DNA of 32,298 nt from an uncultured Nitrospira sp. Lineage in GTDB: Bacteria > Nitrospirota > Nitrospiria > Nitrospirales > Nitrospiraceae. The notes beneath the pieces were generated by a model. That model was not told the DNA's origin. It did not search any database and saw nothing but the letters and a program-made list of their open reading frames with translations. The stretch is from the NCBI GenBank assembly GCA_902500705.1, contig CABVRR010000010.1, positions 25,327-57,624 of the forward strand, in the 5' to 3' direction. Both the position numbers and the translations under genes were made by a program. Within the stretch, counting starts at the first letter, position 1, and every line of letters starts with the position of its first letter. Of the stretch, positions 1 to 7,865 are shown piece after piece.

Positions 1-164
1 ATGAAAAATTACCACCCCGCAATCGTGATCATGAGTTAAGCGGTAACTGGAAGGGGTACCGGGAGTGCCACCTGAAGCCAGACCTGCTGCTGATTTATCG
101 CAAGCCCGATGCGGACACACTTCGACTTGCGCGGATTGGATCGCATAGCGAGCTTTTTGAATAG
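1..164 (+). CDS. yafQ: YafQ-type mRNA interferase toxin, C-terminal part (5' truncated by window edge)
   Basis: The reading frame that enters at base 3 and stops at TAG 162-164 encodes 53 residues. It contains RDHELSG, NWKGYRECH, KPDLLLIY and RIGSHSELF. These match the conserved C-terminal half of YafQ/RelE-family ribosome-dependent mRNA interferases, including the family's terminal His in GSHSELF. The N-terminus is missing. The last 36 bases of the window encode MRTIERVYAFKR, a typical YafQ start, directly behind a DinJ/RelB antitoxin. I infer that both ends belong to one gene on a circular plasmid. About 25 residues would lie in the missing junction, since YafQ is about 90 residues long. 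The alternative is two separate toxin copies. Confidence 0.85.
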   Translation, partial: EKLPPRNRDHELSGNWKGYRECHLKPDLLLIYRKPDADTLRLARIGSHSELFE

Positions 165-283
165 TATTGAAGAGTCTCCACGGATAAATGGCAGTAAAAA
201 ACAAATACTTCTTACCGGATTTATGAGAAAATGAACAATTATGAGATAGCACTTTATAGGATGGACAACAGCCTAATAAACCG

Positions 284-1585
284 ATGAATGACCGCAAGAA
301 TAGCGGCAAGGGCTCTAGATCATTTGCAGTTCCCCACGCCGCAATAAATGCCTTGCTCCAGGCTCAGGCCGATGCCGTTACTATCGGCGCCTACCTCAAG
401 CTAGCCGCTCACACTGAGTCTTCCGGGCAATACAGCTCCGCCAGTGTAACCGCTATACAAAATGCTGTTGGCGGAGGCAAAGACCGGTTTAACCGCAAGC
501 GTGCTGAGAGCACGATTGCAAAGCTCTGCACCATTCGAGCAACAATTCAGGCTGCTGAAGCAACTCCGGTCGTTATTCTTACACCAACATTTCAGGTACC
601 GAAGGGAAAGAGAAAACAACGCGCTATCGTCACAACAAGTTCTGCCCCGCTACTTCCAACACAGCCGCTTGTCTATACACGGGAAGCTTGGCTAAAAGAA
701 CAGGGAGGAGTGCTGCCAGACGGTCCGACTGAACGTGGCAAAATCATGCATGTGCTACCGACTTTCGGAGAACCGCTCGATAAACGAGTCTGGTTCGGAA
801 GCGGCCTAGTATTCGGGGATGGTGAAGATGGATTTATCTCGAACCCACTTCAACAGCTCAAGAACTGTGGAGATGTGGCTGCACGGCTATTAATGGCCAT
901 GTATGCTGGCCAAGATCTAGACCGCTGGTTTGGAGTTCCTCCGCATAAGTTTCCGTGGAAATACTATAAGTTGACTGAGACATCACACGGGCAATTCAGC
1001 GTCCTTCGCGGACAAAATATCAGCGCGGTCGGACCAACCGCTTTGTGGAATCTCGTAGACAATGCAAATTCAAAGACCTGTTTTAAAGCTCTCGAAGCTC
1101 TACAAGCGTCCGGCTTTCTCTACGAAATGGTTGTTCTCCTGAATCGCAATCCTGTGCCTGCAAAATTTACGACAGGAGACCCATACGGTGAAATTCCTGA
1201 AGATGCCGAAATCCTTTGTGATCTGGGGAGCCCAAGCCACTTTGGGCCAGTCCAACCAGAAATTGAGCTAGGGCTTGGGGAGGGGTATCTGGATACGGTG
1301 AAAGATTTACACTGGGAGGAGCACCCATATGACTATCTGGCAATCATTCCAAACGGTAGTCAGGCCATGATCGCTGGCTTATATCGCCTCCGGTTCCGCG
1401 TAACGAATCATGAAAACGCCTTTGTGGAAGCTGCCGAGCGTACACGTCTTGATGCAACTGCCGCCGCACTCAAAATGCTGAATTATATCCGTAAAGCGAA
1501 GAATCTAAAGCCGTTAACCCGTACCCTTCAATGTTCTTCAATCCCTCTTCAATCTCATTCAATGATTTTCAATGCAACTCAATGA
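284..1585 (+). CDS. Hypothetical protein, 433 aa, possible winged-helix DNA-binding protein
   Basis: I do not recognise this family. Residues about 15-85 are helix-rich (VPHAAINALLQAQ, then AYLKLAAHTESSG and KRAESTIAKL) and could form a winged-helix domain. A second helical stretch, ALWNLVDNANSKTCFKALEALQ at about 253-275, has a similar look. No signal peptide or membrane segment is visible. The ATG at 284 has no strong Shine-Dalgarno sequence, and TTATGAGA occurs twice upstream (221-228 and 239-246). The last 19 codons are low-complexity (S, Q, P) because they are built from a phased TTCAAT array. The gene lies 89 bp upstream of an MmeI-like enzyme on the same strand. A DNA-binding or accessory replication role is speculation. 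Confidence 0.7.
   Translation: MNDRKNSGKGSRSFAVPHAAINALLQAQADAVTIGAYLKLAAHTESSGQYSSASVTAIQNAVGGGKDRFNRKRAESTIAKLCTIRATIQAAEATPVVILTPTFQVPKGKRKQRAIVTTSSAPLLPTQPLVYTREAWLKEQGGVLPDGPTERGKIMHVLPTFGEPLDKRVWFGSGLVFGDGEDGFISNPLQQLKNCGDVAARLLMAMYAGQDLDRWFGVPPHKFPWKYYKLTETSHGQFSVLRGQNISAVGPTALWNLVDNANSKTCFKALEALQASGFLYEMVVLLNRNPVPAKFTTGDPYGEIPEDAEILCDLGSPSHFGPVQPEIELGLGEGYLDTVKDLHWEEHPYDYLAIIPNGSQAMIAGLYRLRFRVTNHENAFVEAAERTRLDATAAALKMLNYIRKAKNLKPLTRTLQCSSIPLQSHSMIFNATQ
1527..1583 (+). repeat. Helically phased TTCAAT hexamer array (6 copies)
   Basis: TTCAAT starts at 1527, 1537, 1548, 1558 and 1568, with a CTCAAT variant at 1578. The spacings are 10, 11, 10, 10 and 10 bp, close to one helical turn, so all copies face the same side of the DNA. 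The array occupies the last codons of the 433-residue gene and ends two bases before the end of its stop codon. The linkers between the hexamers are not conserved. That argues for selection on the hexamer and phase, as in iterons or cooperative operators, and against simple tandem duplication. Confidence 0.6.
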
Positions 1586-1590
1586 CAAAA

Positions 1591-1629
1591 CATGGGGAAG
1601 AGATTGCCAAGAGAAACCCCGTGGTTTTT
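1591..1629 (+). terminator. Possible Rho-independent terminator after the 433-aa gene
   Basis: CATGGGG (1591-1597) can pair with CCCCGTG (1617-1623, one G-U pair). A short GTTTTTC tract follows. The loop is long (19 nt), so the hairpin is only moderately convincing. If it works, it separates the MmeI-like gene from the upstream gene. Confidence 0.35.
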
Positions 1630-1674
1630 CCTGAAAGATAACCTTTACGCACTGAACATCATAATGAGCAGGAT

Positions 1675-4428
1675 ATGCCATTATCATGGAATGAGATTAA
1701 AGACCGCGCCCTGAAATTCTCCCATGAATGGGCTGATGAATCATCAGAGAATGCCGAAGCCAAATCTTTTTGGGATGCTTTTTTCACAGTGTTCGGTGTT
1801 TCCCGCCGCCGCCTTGCTACCTTCGAAAAGCCAGTTAAAAAATCCGACGGTCACGGCGGGTTTATTGACCTGCTCTGGAAAGGGATCCTGCTCGTTGAGC
1901 ATAAATCACTCGGCAAGGATTTAAACCGCGCATTTCAACAGGCCAAGGACTATTTCCCCGGTCTCAAAGACCGAGACCTGCCCCGTTATATTCTCGTTTC
2001 CGACTTCGCACGTTTCCGCCTCTATGACCTTGAGGAAGACAAGCAACACGAATTTACCACCAGGGATTTTTATAAAAATGTTCGGCTGTTCGGCTTTGTC
2101 GCTGGATATACGGCTACGGTCTTCAAGGAAGAAGACCCAGTTAATATCAGAGCCGCCGAACGGATGGGGCGGCTGTACGACAAGCTAAAAGCCATAGGCT
2201 ATGAGGGGCATGAGCTTGAGGTTTATCTTGTCCGGTTGTTGTTCTGCTTATTTGCCGACGACACCAGCATTTTTGAGCGGCGGCAGTTTCAAGACCTTAT
2301 TGAGCAGCGCACCGCCGAAGACGGACAAGACCTTGCACAATGGCTGGCAACCCTGTTTGAAGTGCTGAACTGTCCCAAAGAAAAACGTCTCAAGACTCTG
2401 GATGAGCAGCTCGCGGCGTTTCCCTATGTCAATGGCAGCCTCTATGCGGAGCGGTTGCCCATAGCTGCCTTTGATCGGGAAATGCGTGACATGTTGCTAG
2501 AGTGCTGTGCCTTGGATTGGGGGAGGATTTCTCCGGCGATATTCGGGGCACTGTTCCAATCAGTCATGGATCAGAAGTTGCGGCGCAATCTGGGAGCGCA
2601 CTACACCACGGAAAAAAACATCCTGAAACTTATCCGCCCACTATTTTTGGATGACCTACGGGCAGAATTCGAGCGGGTAAAAGGCCAATCGCATAAACTT
2701 AAGGAGTTCCATAAACGGTTAGCCAGCCTTAAATTTCTCGATCCGGCGTGCGGCTGCGGAAACTTCCTTGTCATCGCCTATCGGGAATTGCGCCTACTGG
2801 AATTGGATATTCTGCGCGTCCTTTATAAAAACGCTAAGGCTCTTTCCCTCGATGTGGGCACCTTCAATATCCTGTGCGATGTTGACCAGTTTTTCGGGAT
2901 TGAGATTGAAGAGTTTCCGGCACAGATCGCGCAAACTGCAATGTGGCTCATGGATCATCAAATGAACATGCAGGTGTCGGTGGAATTCGGAAATTATTTT
3001 GTACGCCTCCCTTTAACAAAATCGGCGACCATCCTGCATGGAAATGCCCTGCAAACGGACTGGCGCACCGTAGTGAAACCGTCGGAGCTAAGTTATATCC
3101 TCGGCAATCCGCCGTTTGGCGGGAAGCAATATCAAAGCGAGGAACAAAAGCGGGAATTGGCGCGGGTCTTCCATGATGTGCCGGGAGCCGGAGTGCTGGA
3201 TTTCGTCACCCCGTGGTATCGCAAGGCGGCGGAATTCATGGCGGATAATCCAGCGATAAAAACCGCCTTTGTGTCTACAAATTCCATCACCCAAGGCGAA
3301 CAGGTCGGCGTGTTATGGCCGGACATGCTCAAGCGTGGAGTGAAAATCCATTTCGCGCACCGGACTTTTCAGTGGTCGAGTGAAGCGCGGGGCAAGGCAG
3401 CGGTGCATTGTGTGATTATTGGCTTTGCGCTGCATGACGCGACGGAAAAGCGGCTTTTCGATTATGAAACCATCCAGTCCGAGCCGCACGAACTCAAGGC
3501 AAAAAACATAAACCCGTATCTGGTGGATGCCCCGGATTTGGTAGCTTCGCGGCGCAGTTATCCGCTTTGCTCTGTGCCGCCTCTTGTGTATGGCAGCAAA
3601 CCAGCGGATGGCGGGAATTTGTTGCTTACTCCGACTGAGCGGGATGAGTTCCTGGAAAAGGAGCCAGCTGCCGCACCTTTTGTAAGGCGATTCATAGGCA
3701 GTGAGGAATTCATCAACAACATTGAACGATATTGCCTCTGGCTGATTGACTGCCCACCAGACCAGTTACGAAAAATGCCGGAAGTGCTTAGCAGGGTTGA
3801 AAAAGTTAGAGCCATGCGGCTGGATAGTAAGAAAGCTCCAACCCGTGCGCTTGCTGATACCCCAACCGTATTTGCTGAATTGAGGCAACCATCAACAGAC
3901 TACCTTGTCATCCCCGAAGTCTCTTCAGAACGGCGGAGCTATATTCCTGTCGGCTTCGTATCGGGCAATGTTATTGCCAGCAATCTCCTTTATGTAATGC
4001 CGAATTCAACCATCTACCATTTTGGTGTGATGTGTTCAGCCATGCACATGGCATGGGTGCGCTCGGTCTGTGGTCGGCTGAAAAGCGATTATAGATATTC
4101 AGCCGGGATTGTGTACAACAACTTCCCTTGGCCGGAAGACGTAACCGATAAACAACGGTACAACATCGAAGAAGCCGCACAAATCGTGCTGGACGCCCGC
4201 TCCAAACATCTAGCGTCGTCACTGGCTGACCTATACGACCCCGTGACCATGCCGCCGGAATTGGTCAAAGCTCATCATCGGCTTGATGCCGCCGTGGATG
4301 CGGCTTATTCAAAAAAGAAGTTCTCTGGAGATAGCGACCGAGTGGTCTTGCTGTTTGAGCTATACCAAAAAATTATAAGCCCATTGGAAGCCAAGAAGAA
4401 TGGGCAAAAGAAGGGCGGTCAACAGTGA
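1675..4428 (+). CDS. MmeI-like (type IIL) restriction-modification enzyme, single polypeptide
   Basis: At 917 residues this has the size and order of MmeI-family enzymes. These fuse a nuclease, an adenine methyltransferase and a target-recognition domain. The N-terminus (LSWNEIKDRALKFSHEW, FGVSRRRLATFE) is strongly MmeI-like. The nuclease site is D65-x9-E75-H-K77 (FIDLLWKG...LLVEHK), the D-x9-E-x-K pattern of the family. Methyltransferase motif I is DPACGCGNF near residue 357 and motif IV is NPPFGG near 479. The C-terminal 250-300 residues would be the recognition domain and helical spacer. Such enzymes modify one strand and need no partner subunit. No key residue is missing, so it looks intact. 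An XRE/ImmA pair converges on its 3' end. The start has AGCAGGAT upstream. Confidence 0.92.
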   Translation: MPLSWNEIKDRALKFSHEWADESSENAEAKSFWDAFFTVFGVSRRRLATFEKPVKKSDGHGGFIDLLWKGILLVEHKSLGKDLNRAFQQAKDYFPGLKDRDLPRYILVSDFARFRLYDLEEDKQHEFTTRDFYKNVRLFGFVAGYTATVFKEEDPVNIRAAERMGRLYDKLKAIGYEGHELEVYLVRLLFCLFADDTSIFERRQFQDLIEQRTAEDGQDLAQWLATLFEVLNCPKEKRLKTLDEQLAAFPYVNGSLYAERLPIAAFDREMRDMLLECCALDWGRISPAIFGALFQSVMDQKLRRNLGAHYTTEKNILKLIRPLFLDDLRAEFERVKGQSHKLKEFHKRLASLKFLDPACGCGNFLVIAYRELRLLELDILRVLYKNAKALSLDVGTFNILCDVDQFFGIEIEEFPAQIAQTAMWLMDHQMNMQVSVEFGNYFVRLPLTKSATILHGNALQTDWRTVVKPSELSYILGNPPFGGKQYQSEEQKRELARVFHDVPGAGVLDFVTPWYRKAAEFMADNPAIKTAFVSTNSITQGEQVGVLWPDMLKRGVKIHFAHRTFQWSSEARGKAAVHCVIIGFALHDATEKRLFDYETIQSEPHELKAKNINPYLVDAPDLVASRRSYPLCSVPPLVYGSKPADGGNLLLTPTERDEFLEKEPAAAPFVRRFIGSEEFINNIERYCLWLIDCPPDQLRKMPEVLSRVEKVRAMRLDSKKAPTRALADTPTVFAELRQPSTDYLVIPEVSSERRSYIPVGFVSGNVIASNLLYVMPNSTIYHFGVMCSAMHMAWVRSVCGRLKSDYRYSAGIVYNNFPWPEDVTDKQRYNIEEAAQIVLDARSKHLASSLADLYDPVTMPPELVKAHHRLDAAVDAAYSKKKFSGDSDRVVLLFELYQKIISPLEAKKNGQKKGGQQ

Positions 4429-4441
4429 GTGAGGTGTAATC

Positions 4442-5320
4442 TTAGCGACGAAAACGTGGAGTCCAAGACTCACGCAATGTTTCTTCATCATCTTCTTCTT
4501 CATCTTCTGGGTCAGGAACGGCAATATCGTAAAGAACTGTCAGAGTCTTGCCGTAGCTGCCTAGACCAATAATATCTTCGCTGATTACTATGCTCCGCCG
4601 CCCGCCGAACCAATCCTGCAAATTCGATGTCTCTTCAATCCGGGTACAACGCCGCACATTCTCCCCTTTTTCATTAAACCGGAATGTCGGTGTGGAACGC
4701 GGCACCGTTTCGTGCTTGCGCAACCAGTCAATTCCATCAACAGCTTTGAGTGATTCAGACATGAAGCAGTGGTCGATGCGGTTGCCAATACTGACAACGA
4801 CAGCAACCGGCTCAGGCGCACATTGAGCGAAGCGGATAGCGGTAGCGTGTAGGGAGGTTTTGCATAGGGTAGCGAGAGCCTCGATCGCTGCCAGTCCGCT
4901 ACCGGCGCGTTCGAGCGCAGAAACGAACAGACGGCGCGGCATTAATAAGCCAGCAGCGAAGCCATCGGCCTCCATTTCATAGCGATCTTTCGAGGCAAAT
5001 TGCGCCCGTGATTCGTGGATGTCGTTCACCCCAAGCACGGCATCAGGGTGACCGGGTATAAAGTAATGTCCTAGCTCATGACTGACGCTGTATCTTTGGA
5101 ATGGCTCATTCTCGATATGGGTAGCATAAGCAATCGCGTAATCATTACCGAAACGGATCAGCATGCCTGATACACCACCATTGCTGGCTGGCTTTGCTGC
5201 CACAGTGATCTCACGATCCTTCGCAATGGCAAACGGATCAATAGGTAACGTGGTGATGCCCCATTCTTTGAGGAGCTGCTCTGCCATCATTGCGCCGAAC
5301 TGATACGGATCGCGGCTCAT
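4442..5320 (-). CDS. ImmA/IrrE family metallo-endopeptidase
   Basis: This 292-residue protein carries HELGH at residues 81-85 (SVSHELGHYF) and the downstream EMEADGFAAGLLMP block at 115-128. Together they give the zinc site and conserved helix of ImmA/IrrE peptidases. Relatives cleave a partner XRE repressor, as ImmA does to ImmR in ICEBs1. The ATG at 5320 overlaps the stop of the upstream XRE gene (ATGA), so the two are translationally coupled. The C-terminal 150 residues, including an acidic PDPEDEEEDDEE stretch, resemble the sensory half of longer family members but have no feature I can name. The gene ends 13 bp from the convergent MmeI-like gene. Cleavage of the partner repressor is inferred from the family. 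Confidence 0.88.
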   Translation of the reverse strand: MSRDPYQFGAMMAEQLLKEWGITTLPIDPFAIAKDREITVAAKPASNGGVSGMLIRFGNDYAIAYATHIENEPFQRYSVSHELGHYFIPGHPDAVLGVNDIHESRAQFASKDRYEMEADGFAAGLLMPRRLFVSALERAGSGLAAIEALATLCKTSLHATAIRFAQCAPEPVAVVVSIGNRIDHCFMSESLKAVDGIDWLRKHETVPRSTPTFRFNEKGENVRRCTRIEETSNLQDWFGGRRSIVISEDIIGLGSYGKTLTVLYDIAVPDPEDEEEDDEETLRESWTPRFRR

Positions 5321-5667
5321 TTTTTCTTTTCAGCAGCCTTACTAGCCAGCAGTGTTATCAATTCGTCAGCGAATTTGCGGTCTTTATCCTGTAGCTCGCT
5401 GTAGTGGCGATGGAGTTGGTCAGCACCAGCTAGTTCCTTGAACTCATCAACTCGCCCAAGGAGATAGTCCGTGGTCACATCGAGCGTGTCGGCAAGCAGC
5501 CGTAGATTGTCAAAAGACGGTTTGCGAGTGCCGGTCTCAAAATGAGAAATGGCCGAGGATTGTAAATTGGAACGGTCGGCGAGTTCACCTTGAGTGAGAC
5601 CCCGATACTCTCGGGCAGAACGCAGGCGGTCTGGAAAGACATCGGATGGGTGAGTTGACTTTGGCAT
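5317..5667 (-). CDS. XRE-family helix-turn-helix regulator
   Basis: This is a 116-residue protein with a Cro/CI-type HTH at about residues 14-70 (LRSAREYRGLTQGELADRS, then ISHFETGTRKPSFDNLRLLADTL and the typical TTDYLLGR end). A helical tail ends in Lys. It is coupled by a 4-base overlap to the ImmA/IrrE peptidase gene. This repressor/protease order is known from ICE and prophage switches. Two inverted repeats with TGACG half-sites upstream (5689-5704 and 5737-5752) are likely operators, giving autoregulation and control of the divergent DUF3892 gene. It might also sense conditions relevant to the nearby restriction enzyme. Confidence 0.9.
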   Translation of the reverse strand: MPKSTHPSDVFPDRLRSAREYRGLTQGELADRSNLQSSAISHFETGTRKPSFDNLRLLADTLDVTTDYLLGRVDEFKELAGADQLHRHYSELQDKDRKFADELITLLASKAAEKKK

Positions 5668-5688
5668 TACGACTCCGTATAATTAAAG

Positions 5689-5704
5689 ATGACGTATTCG
5701 TCAT
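5689..5704. promoter_or_regulatory. Inverted repeat ATGACG-TATT-CGTCAT, candidate XRE operator 1
   Basis: Perfect 6-bp arms separated by 4 bp lie 22 bp upstream of the XRE start codon. A related repeat lies 48 bp away. The size (16 bp) and symmetry suit a dimeric XRE repressor. Confidence 0.6.
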
Positions 5705-5736
5705 TGCCTTTCGAGGCCTTTTATTTTGCCATGATA

Positions 5737-5752
5737 ATGACGAATTCGTCTT
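5737..5752. promoter_or_regulatory. Inverted repeat with core GACGAATTCGTC, candidate XRE operator 2
   Basis: The 12-bp core GACGAATTCGTC is a perfect palindrome and shares the ATGACG half-site with operator 1. It lies next to TTGCCA (5726-5731) and the AT-rich TTATATTAAAT that could form a promoter toward the DUF3892 gene. Binding here could repress in that direction. The centre-to-centre distance to operator 1 is 48 bp. Confidence 0.6.
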
Positions 5753-5797
5753 ATATTAAATTACGATCATGGCATAAACAAGAGGAGGAGAGCTATC

Positions 5798-6088
5798 ATG
5801 GCAGACGTTCAAGTCACCTGCATCAGAAAACCCAACCCTCAAAGCCCGCACGAACACATTACCCACGTTGGGAACCCGCCGCAGTGGATTTGGCCACGCG
5901 AGAAAGTCGTCGAAAGCATAGAGGCGAAGACGAATACCTTCTTTGTGCGCGACCCTAAAACGGGAAAGCGGTCTGATATAGGCGTGGTGCGGGAACCTGG
6001 AAAATCTCCTTATCTGCGTACATATGCCGATGGCTACTACGACAATAATCTATTGTCGCTGGATCAATGCCCTATTGGGGGAAGATAA
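5798..6088 (+). CDS. DUF3892 domain protein
   Basis: This 96-residue protein matches DUF3892. It starts with a VQVTCIRK strand, has the HITHVGNPP...WIWPREKVVESIE middle, TNTFFVRD, and ends with SPYLRTYADGYYDNNLLSLDQCP. The function of the family is unknown; members are small and common on plasmids and mobile islands. The ATG at 5798 is preceded by a very strong AGAGGAGGAG ribosome binding site. It is divergent from the XRE/ImmA operon and shares its operator region. A terminator hairpin lies 19 bp downstream. Confidence 0.85.
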   Translation: MADVQVTCIRKPNPQSPHEHITHVGNPPQWIWPREKVVESIEAKTNTFFVRDPKTGKRSDIGVVREPGKSPYLRTYADGYYDNNLLSLDQCPIGGR

Positions 6089-6106
6089 AACGCATCACGC
6101 TATGAA

Positions 6107-6134
6107 GACCCGCAAGGCCGAAGCCCTGCGGGTC
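6107..6134 (-). terminator. UUCG-loop hairpin, copy 1, between convergent genes
   Basis: On the minus transcript ACCCGCAGGGC pairs with GCCUUGCGGGU around a UUCG loop, apart from one mismatch. It sits between the convergent ends of the DUF3892 gene (6088) and the 122-residue gene (6142). The U-tract on the minus strand is weak (TCTTCAT). Two near-identical copies lie at 6788 and 9057. Confidence 0.6.
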
Positions 6135-6141
6135 TGGCGAG

Positions 6142-6510
6142 TCAATACTCGCCCGGCAGCATGATGACGTTGTCGCAGAAGTAAAGTTTCACTTCCGGCA
6201 ACGGGAAATCGGTAAACGGTATCGATTGCTCGTACACAATGCGGCCGTTGCCATCATCACAGGTGAGTAGGGCGGTGGAGTCGAGATTCACTGTCAGTGT
6301 CCAGACCTGAAACGCTTCCGCTGCAACCGCGTTGACATGTGCTTGTGGAATAGCAATGGCATCGAGTAGCCAGTAGGCCCCGCCATGTTCCGCCAGATAT
6401 TGCGCCCCTTCGGTGTAGAGCACTTTCCGGTTCAGCGAGTGCCGGTACCACGTCTCACTGCCAGAGAACCCGCGAAGAGCTTCGGCTGTTAGGGTTTTCG
6501 TGTTGCTCAT
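6142..6510 (-). CDS. DUF6876-like hypothetical protein, 122 aa
   Basis: I chose the start at 6510 (MSNTKTLTAEALRGF) because AAGGAGG lies 5 bases upstream. The longer frame, which reaches 6573, has no such site. The pattern LRGFSGSETWYRHSLNRKVLYTEGA, then YWLLDAIA, FQVWTL and KLYFCDNVIMLPGEY, matches the DUF6876 family of small plasmid and phage-borne proteins of unknown role. I see no membrane segment or catalytic motif. It heads a run of minus-strand accessory genes that each have their own strong ribosome binding site. Confidence 0.78.
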   Translation of the reverse strand: MSNTKTLTAEALRGFSGSETWYRHSLNRKVLYTEGAQYLAEHGGAYWLLDAIAIPQAHVNAVAAEAFQVWTLTVNLDSTALLTCDDGNGRIVYEQSIPFTDFPLPEVKLYFCDNVIMLPGEY

Positions 6511-6834
6511 AAATGCCTCCTTATAAATTGTTACCCCCACGGCGGGGGCGTCAGAGGCAAAGAGCCGCCGCAAAAGCCGCGGCTGTCATAGCTTTTTGGG
6601 GGAGACCTTCAGGGGGAACCACAAAGCGTCATTGACAGCAAGGCGCGGTGGCTAGAATGCCGATACCCCGCCCGCTGGGGGTACGCAAGGAGGCCGCGAC
6701 ACGAAAACCCGTAAGCACGAAGAACCGGCCATGCTCATGTGGCAGAGTCGGGGAGGGGAGCGAGTCACCGGACGTTCGCAAAAGAAAACCCGCAAGGCCG
6801 AAGCCCTGCGGGTTATGCGCTTGCTCTGCGGAGC
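6511..6834. other. Intergenic region without a supported gene (324 bp)
   Basis: It holds the GC-rich leader of the 6510 gene and the second UUCG hairpin (6788-6815). It also has a TTGACA / TAGAAT pair on the plus strand at 6632-6658, but the 15-bp spacing is poor. I see no convincing reading frame. Confidence 0.5.
6788..6815 (-). terminator. UUCG-loop hairpin, copy 2, with T-tract
   Basis: This is the same hairpin as at 6107. On the minus strand the stem is followed by GTTTTCTTTTG, a proper Rho-independent tail, 19 bp after the stop of the 69-residue gene at 6835. Confidence 0.7.
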
Positions 6835-7044
6835 TTAACTCTCCTCGCCCTTGCGGTCGGCCAGGGGATAGATGGTGAGGTCACCATCGAGCGGCAGGCA
6901 GGTGAGCTTGATATTGAAGCCCTTCCCGCCGCGATGCGCCCAGGCGACGCCCAGCTTCGTCCATTCGGAGCGTTGCTCGTTGCCGGTTGTGTAGGCGCGG
7001 ATTGAATACACGCCGTGAGTCGGTTTTTTGTTTTCGTATGACAT
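6835..7044 (-). CDS. Small conserved hypothetical protein, 69 aa
   Basis: The start at 7044 (MSYENKKPTHGVYSI) has GAAAGGAAAC upstream, so the longer frame reaching 7125 is not used here. The protein has the pattern W-x-x-L-G-V-A-W-x-H-R-x-G-K-G-F-N-I-K-L, seen in small plasmid-borne proteins of alphaproteobacteria. In these a beta-rich fold carries a W...GKGF...LPLDG core. Its function is unknown. It ends at a UUCG-loop terminator. Confidence 0.7.
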   Translation of the reverse strand: MSYENKKPTHGVYSIRAYTTGNEQRSEWTKLGVAWAHRGGKGFNIKLTCLPLDGDLTIYPLADRKGEES

Positions 7045-7389
7045 AGTTTGTTTCCTTTCATGTTCCGGCGGGCACCATTGCCAGCCTTGTGACTCCCGTA
7101 ACGCCGCGCACTGAACCGGATGCAAGGGTTCACACGGTCACTGGTGCGGGCCGCCCTTGCAGCCATGAGGGGCAGGGCAGCGGCAAGGTCACAAGTACAT
7201 GCTGGCTCGTGGTGAGGGCGGACGGGTGAAAGGAAGCGGTCACGGCGAACAACAGGCGGTCATGGCTGTGTTGAAGCGCGGCAGAAAAAAGCGGCGCGTG
7301 CATTTGGCGAAGAAACGACGATCACGGAGCAGCGCGATGGAGAGGCTAGGGCAAACATCAACGGGTAATGCCGGACCTAGCGGCTGGAA
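7045..7389. other. Intergenic region without a supported gene (345 bp)
   Basis: This is the GC-rich leader between the 69-residue and 154-residue genes. Short frames exist on the plus strand, but none has a ribosome binding site or a plausible composition. I see no clear promoter, repeat or RNA gene. Confidence 0.4.
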
Positions 7390-7854
7390 TCAGAACAGGG
7401 AGAGTTGCCTGGACTGGAGCAGGTGTTGATCGAGCAGGGCAATCATCCTGGCTGCGTTAGTTTTCTGGGTTTCCGGCGGGAAGTTCTGACAGTCGAGCAG
7501 GCGCTCATAGGCGAGCTTGAGTGTGCGGATTCCCGCCTCAAGAACTTCCTGGCGGCTGGTATAGGCGGTGTCGTTCCACACCGAAACAGCCGCGCCAGCG
7601 CCACCAGTGCCATAGGCGTAGCTGAGCGCGAAGGCGTACCAGCCGTTCGGGGCGCGGGCGATTCGCACGGAAGCCGTCCACTGCGGTTGCAGCTGGATCG
7701 TGATTTCCTCATCGGTGGGCAGGACGCCGACTCCGTTGCACGGCGGGTTGCCCCACAGGGCCTGCAATTCCCGCAGCGCGTCGGCTGAACGCCAATATTC
7801 GGGATATTTCAGGCGGATTTCTTCAAGCTGCGGGGACAGGTCGATCACAGTCAT
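7390..7854 (-). CDS. Hypothetical protein, 154 aa
   Basis: The start at 7854 (MTVIDLSPQLEEIRLKYPEYW) is preceded by AGGGAGG. The middle has QWTASVRIARAPNGWYAFALSYAYGTGGAGAAVSVW, a beta-rich segment, then helices up to LSLF. I do not recognise the family. It starts 11 bp from the end of the upstream gene at 7866, so the two are probably co-transcribed. There is no signal peptide and no membrane segment. Confidence 0.72.
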   Translation of the reverse strand: MTVIDLSPQLEEIRLKYPEYWRSADALRELQALWGNPPCNGVGVLPTDEEITIQLQPQWTASVRIARAPNGWYAFALSYAYGTGGAGAAVSVWNDTAYTSRQEVLEAGIRTLKLAYERLLDCQNFPPETQKTNAARMIALLDQHLLQSRQLSLF

Positions 7855-7865
7855 GGCGGCCTCCC

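Noticed and set aside
6632..6658. Plus-strand promoter (TTGACA / TAGAAT) that could make an antisense RNA
   Set aside because: The spacing is 15 bp and no transcript unit or terminator follows on that strand.
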